Source: Verrucomicrobia bacterium UBA1200
GTDB lineage: Bacteria; Verrucomicrobiota; Kiritimatiellia; RFP12; UBA1067
Length of the DNA: 9,414 nt
Assembly (NCBI GenBank): GCA_002309765.1
Contig: DBXY01000017.1
Span: forward strand, 153,728-163,141
Direction: 5' to 3'
Shown: one piece after another, positions 5,819 to 9,414 of the stretch
Layout of the letters: each line of letters begins with the position of its first letter
How positions within the stretch are numbered: the stretch's first letter is position 1
The notes under the pieces: generated by a model
The model's database searches: none
The model's input: the letters and a program-made list of their open reading frames with translations, nothing else
Told to the model about the DNA's origin: nothing
Made by a program: the position numbers and the translations under genes

Positions 5819-8800
5819 ATGTTTGATGGCGTGGCTCCTTTATTTCAGCTTTCGTCCGGACGTTGGCGCCGGGTAACTTTGATGAGTCTGTCGGCGGGAC
5901 TCCTCGCCATGGCGGTTTATACCTTGCTGATCTGCCGTTGCGCCTATCCGGGCAGTTCGGCTTCCGGAATCGCCGCAGCGGCCGGTCTGGACGTGCCGAT
6001 GGTTTTCACCCGCCCGCTGATGAGAACGGTCGGGGCGTGGTTCGCCGCCCTGCCGCTGCCGTTCGGACTGGCGATGCGTTTCAACCTGCTGGCGGTGTGC
6101 TGCGGCGGATTCCTGGTGGCGGCGTCATTCGCCACGGTATGGTTCCTGGTCACCAAGATGATGGCCCATCCCAGCACCCGCGAATATTCGCCGCGGGTGG
6201 CCCGTTTTGCGGCCTGGGGCACTGCGCTGTGCATGATGTTCTCGCTGCCGATCGTAGTCGCCTCCACCCGGTTCACCTTTGAAATCGTCGATGCCGCCGC
6301 GCTGGCGGTGTTGGTGCTACTGTTGGTGCGGTTCAGCTATCTGGACCACTGGTGGGAGATGTCGCTGTTCGGCATCATCCTTGGTTTCGGCGTGGCAGAA
6401 TCGCCGCACTTCGTACTGGCTTTGCCGGTGTTGGGATTCCTGTACGCGGCGGTTGAGTGGAAAAACAACGAACGCCGGTTCGGAACCTCGATTTTTGTGA
6501 ACACCCTGCTGGGCGTTCTTGCATACGCGGTTGATATCGCGCTGTCGGTGCGGCTCAATGCGAAATTCCGCGACGTGCCGTTCACGGACGCCGGATCGTC
6601 ACAGGCGGTGTACGATTATCTCCGCGAGCAGTATTACGCATTTCTCGGCATTGTGCCCGAAGTGGGAAGCATTCTGATTTTCGCCACGGGCTGCGGTCTG
6701 TTTATCGCGGTATTCTTCCTGGCACGCTGGCTGCTCAGCAACCTTCGCGGAAAATCCGTCGTGATTATGCTGCTGCTCTGCTCCGGGGTGGCCGGGTTCT
6801 CGCTCTTCAACGCCCAGGGTACGGCGTGGGCAGTCACCGCTGCCGCCGGGAAGATCCCCATCCTCTCCGCCATCTTCTCCTGCCTCTCGACCGGCCTGGT
6901 GCTGGCCTGCTGGCGGATGTTCGCCACCGTGCCGCCCAGCGAAGGCGAAATCGTGGAGTCCGCCGACGGAACCGAGCAACCCCAAGCGCGCCAGGAATTT
7001 TCTGGGCGCGGGCTGGGGCTGGCCGGAGCTTGGACGATGGTGGTGATTATGCTTTTCGCGGCATTCTTCTGCTTCGGACACTTCTCGCTGCATGACGGAG
7101 AGTTCGCCGACTACGCCGCCAACCAAGTGCTGGACAACCTCGGCGAGCGCGAATGGATTCTCTCAGGCGATCTTCTGGACGGCAACCTGCTCATCAATGC
7201 CCACGAGCGCAAAAAAAGAATCGTGCTAATGCAAACCACCCGAAGCAAAGACGCCAACTACGATCTCTTCCTCCGCCGGGAAATGGAGGGGCGGCTCACC
7301 GAAGAGGTTTGGCTCCGCGCCTTGGCGATGCTGGAACACCATCCGCTGTTGTTCCTACAAGAGGTGTTCCTCTCGCTGCCGGATATCGAAAACCGCGCGG
7401 TGGCCATTTCGGCGGCGGACTTCTGGTACAGCAGCAAACTCCGCCCCCGGGTGGAACCGTTCTGCTTCGGCGGGGTGCGCCTTAAGACAGATGAGCCTTT
7501 CAAATCCGTCTCCATACCGCAGGAAAAGCTTGAAGCGTCATGGCAACCGCTCCTGAAAATGGTAAAGATTGACGATGGGGAAAAGTGGTCGTGCGATTTC
7601 TCCCGCAACTCCCGCAACGCGGTGATGCGGCTGCTCTCGATGCAGGTCAACAACCGCGGCACCGAGTTGGACGACATCGGGGATGTTGAAAAAGCGTTCG
7701 AATGCTACCGCCTCGCGCGTCGGTTAAATCCGGACAACGTGAGCGCGCTGCTAAATCTGGTGGATCTGGTGGTCCACCGCAAAGTCCACAAAGAGGCTGA
7801 ACCGGAAATCAAGTCGGATTTCCTCGACGTGGTCAACGACAAATCCCGCCGTTACCCGCTGTGGGCGCTCTCCCGCTACTACGGCTATGTGCGCAACTAC
7901 CGCGTCTTCCAAGGCCGTGGTTTGGCTTGGGCCGCCTCCAGCAACCCCGAAATGGCGCTGGACACGCTCCGCCACGCCGAGAACCTGCCGCAAAACAGTG
8001 ACAAAAACTCGCAGCGCAACATCGCCGTCGCGCTGGCGACGATGTATGCCGTCGGCGGCGATTTCGACGCCAGTTTGAAAAAATACGAGGAGATGATCAA
8101 ACGCAATCCTCGCGATGCCGCCGCCGTTTCCGGCGCGGCCCGGCTCTACTTCCAGGAAGGGCGTTTCAACGATGCCTATCAAGTGCTAAAGGCCAGCAAA
8201 GACGCCGGACTGTCGGAAAAGTTCACCCTCAACGAGTGGGCGGTTTACTACTACGGCATCGGCGAATACGACAAAGTGCGGATGCTGTTGGAAAACCTGG
8301 ACGTGCAGAAAGCCTCACCGTCGATGCAGGCGCTGCTCGGCATGGTGATGCTGCGGCAAGACGAAATGCTGCAGGTTGAAAACGTGATTTTGCCGCGGAT
8401 GCGCAAAACCCTCAACGGCACCGACATGTACTTCTACCACGTTTTGCAGGCGCAGCTTTACCTCAAGAAGGGCGGCCGCAACAACCTTGAACAGGCTCGC
8501 GCCAACCTGTTGCACGCTTTGAGCCAGCGCCCGGATGTGCTGGGGCCGTTGGAAATGGCGCTGCAGGCGGATATGAAATTGCGCGACGCGGCCTCCGCCG
8601 AGTTGCACGCCATCCAGTTGTTGCGCCGCAACCCCAAGGCGCAGTACGCCAACTACGTGATGGGGACGTTCCGACTAAACTCCATGAAATTCGCCGACGC
8701 CTGCCGTTACTTCAGCAGAATCGCCGAAGGCACCGACAGCTTCTACGAGGCGTACAACAACTACGCCGACGCGCTGGTTCGCCTCGGGGACTTGGTCAAG

Positions 8801-9127
8801 GCCGAGACAGCGGTCAACCGCGCCATCGAAATGAACCCGGAACGCGCCGAGGCGTATGTCACGCTGGCCGATATCTATGTGCGGAGCGGACGGCTGGCCG
8901 ATGCCAAACGTACTTTTACCAAAGCCACCTCGATCGTGCCCAATGAACCGAGATTCGATTTCGTGGCGGCCCGCATCGCGTTCGCCGAAAAGGAAATGCA
9001 GACTTACGGCAACGCGATCGACAATTTGGAGTCGCTGGATTTAACCGAATTGGAAAAGTACGATTTAAAAGCTTTGCGGGCACTCGAATCCGGCGAAACT
9101 GTGCCGGAACCGGGGCAAGGCAGCTAA
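5819..9127 (+). CDS. Large polytopic membrane protein with DUF2723/GT-C-like N-terminal domain and C-terminal TPR repeats
   Basis: From the ATG at 5819 this is 1,102 residues. Residues 19 to about 424 hold roughly 10-12 hydrophobic helices, the first at 19-39 and the last near 399-424. The first loop and second helix (44-111), with SGIAAAAGL, FAALPLPFGLAMRFNLLAV and the Gly-rich start of TM2, resemble the DUF2723 family of GT-C-type glycosyltransferases. The segment after the helices (REWILSGDLLDGNLL, then KKRIVLMQ) fits the soluble part of those proteins. Loop 1 has no Asp or Glu between Arg40 and Asp58, where active GT-C enzymes carry a catalytic acid. Residues from about 611 are TPR-like: 611-644 (AFECYRLARRLNPDN), 730-795 and 975-1043 are the clearest, with less regular repeats between them. 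A plausible role is lipid-linked sugar transfer, or a scaffold derived from such an enzyme, at the inner membrane. This is inference from remote similarity. An alternative start at 5777 would add 14 residues. Confidence 0.7.
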   Translation: MFDGVAPLFQLSSGRWRRVTLMSLSAGLLAMAVYTLLICRCAYPGSSASGIAAAAGLDVPMVFTRPLMRTVGAWFAALPLPFGLAMRFNLLAVCCGGFLVAASFATVWFLVTKMMAHPSTREYSPRVARFAAWGTALCMMFSLPIVVASTRFTFEIVDAAALAVLVLLLVRFSYLDHWWEMSLFGIILGFGVAESPHFVLALPVLGFLYAAVEWKNNERRFGTSIFVNTLLGVLAYAVDIALSVRLNAKFRDVPFTDAGSSQAVYDYLREQYYAFLGIVPEVGSILIFATGCGLFIAVFFLARWLLSNLRGKSVVIMLLLCSGVAGFSLFNAQGTAWAVTAAAGKIPILSAIFSCLSTGLVLACWRMFATVPPSEGEIVESADGTEQPQARQEFSGRGLGLAGAWTMVVIMLFAAFFCFGHFSLHDGEFADYAANQVLDNLGEREWILSGDLLDGNLLINAHERKKRIVLMQTTRSKDANYDLFLRREMEGRLTEEVWLRALAMLEHHPLLFLQEVFLSLPDIENRAVAISAADFWYSSKLRPRVEPFCFGGVRLKTDEPFKSVSIPQEKLEASWQPLLKMVKIDDGEKWSCDFSRNSRNAVMRLLSMQVNNRGTELDDIGDVEKAFECYRLARRLNPDNVSALLNLVDLVVHRKVHKEAEPEIKSDFLDVVNDKSRRYPLWALSRYYGYVRNYRVFQGRGLAWAASSNPEMALDTLRHAENLPQNSDKNSQRNIAVALATMYAVGGDFDASLKKYEEMIKRNPRDAAAVSGAARLYFQEGRFNDAYQVLKASKDAGLSEKFTLNEWAVYYYGIGEYDKVRMLLENLDVQKASPSMQALLGMVMLRQDEMLQVENVILPRMRKTLNGTDMYFYHVLQAQLYLKKGGRNNLEQARANLLHALSQRPDVLGPLEMALQADMKLRDAASAELHAIQLLRRNPKAQYANYVMGTFRLNSMKFADACRYFSRIAEGTDSFYEAYNNYADALVRLGDLVKAETAVNRAIEMNPERAEAYVTLADIYVRSGRLADAKRTFTKATSIVPNEPRFDFVAARIAFAEKEMQTYGNAIDNLESLDLTELEKYDLKALRALESGETVPEPGQGS

Positions 9128-9158
9128 CAGCCCGGCGAATTTAATCTGGGGGGATTCG

Positions 9159-9414
9159 ATGGACAGCTCAATCGGCATTTGCGGAATGGGCGCGGTAACG
9201 CCTTACGGTAACGGTATTAACGCGCTTTGGGAAGGTGTGTTGTCGGCGAAATGCGCCATATCGGCGATGGATCTTTTCGACCTCGGCGGTCTGTCGTGTG
9301 TTCAGGCCGGCGTAATCCGCCACGAAGTTCCCGCGCCGCCCGGCATTTCCAATGCACCGCGCGCGCTGAGGTTTGCCGCCGCCGCCTGCCAAGAAGCGAT
9401 TGAGGCGGGCCGCG
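9159..9414 (+). CDS. Beta-ketoacyl synthase N-terminal part, second and divergent KAS (cut by right edge)
   Basis: The ATG at 9159, preceded by GGGGGGA, opens a frame that runs off the window after 85 codons. The protein begins SSIGICGMGAVTPYGNGI, the start of the KAS I/II fold (compare VLITGLGVISPVGN in the fabF product), followed by LWEGVLSAKCAIS and a RALRFAAAACQEAIEAG helix matching the SKRMALFTQYAVAAAKQAWQ region of FabF. It is clearly not a copy of the upstream fabF: the segment between these blocks is shorter and unrelated in detail. The catalytic Cys and His residues lie outside the window, so an active synthase cannot be distinguished from a chain-length-factor-like one. The gap of 31 bases from the preceding gene contains no terminator, so it probably belongs to the same operon. 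Confidence 0.85.
   Translation, partial: MDSSIGICGMGAVTPYGNGINALWEGVLSAKCAISAMDLFDLGGLSCVQAGVIRHEVPAPPGISNAPRALRFAAAACQEAIEAGR

Larger units (their letters stand above)
1533..9414 (+). other. Predicted operon fabH-fabF-fabZ-pyrF-T2SSG protein-DUF2723/TPR protein-KAS
   Basis: Seven same-strand genes follow one promoter-like sequence at 1471-1498. The intergenic gaps are 48, 12, 16, 12, 4 and 31 bases, and I see no terminator hairpin in any of them. The last gene continues past the right edge. Acyl carrier protein, malonyl transferase and ketoreductase genes needed by the Fab enzymes are absent from this stretch and must lie elsewhere. Confidence 0.65.

Overview
The window is a GC-rich, gene-dense bacterial segment with no RNA genes, CRISPR arrays or insertion sequences that I can see. 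Two transcription units diverge from one short AT-rich intergenic region (about 1380-1532). I recognise no marker that fixes the taxon. The RpiB-GlyA fusion, a T2SSG-like domain outside a normal pilin, and a multi-pass membrane protein with a long TPR tail would fit the Planctomycetota-Verrucomicrobiota-Lentisphaerota group. That is a weak inference.

Leftward unit (1379 to beyond position 1): one uninterrupted minus-strand reading frame encodes a complete ribose-5-phosphate isomerase B (RpiB) domain fused to serine hydroxymethyltransferase (GlyA, SHMT). I translated it base by base. It crosses the left edge at about residue 460, before the SHMT C-terminus.

Rightward unit (1533 to beyond 9414): seven closely packed same-strand genes with gaps of about 4 to 48 bases, probably one operon. 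The order is fabH, fabF, fabZ, pyrF, a small membrane protein (zinc ribbon, transmembrane helix, T2SSG/GspG-like domain), a large membrane protein of about 1,100 residues (an N-terminal domain of 10-12 helices resembling DUF2723/GT-C glycosyltransferases, then a TPR tail), and the start of a second, divergent beta-ketoacyl synthase cut by the right edge.

FabH, FabF and FabZ give initiation, elongation and dehydration for type II fatty-acid synthesis. No acyl carrier protein, FabD or FabG is present in the window. PyrF is a housekeeping passenger. The two membrane genes and the second ketosynthase suggest that the operon continues into envelope or specialised lipid functions. This part is the least explained, and the most interesting features of the window are the RpiB-GlyA fusion, the zinc-ribbon/T2SSG protein and the DUF2723-like/TPR protein.
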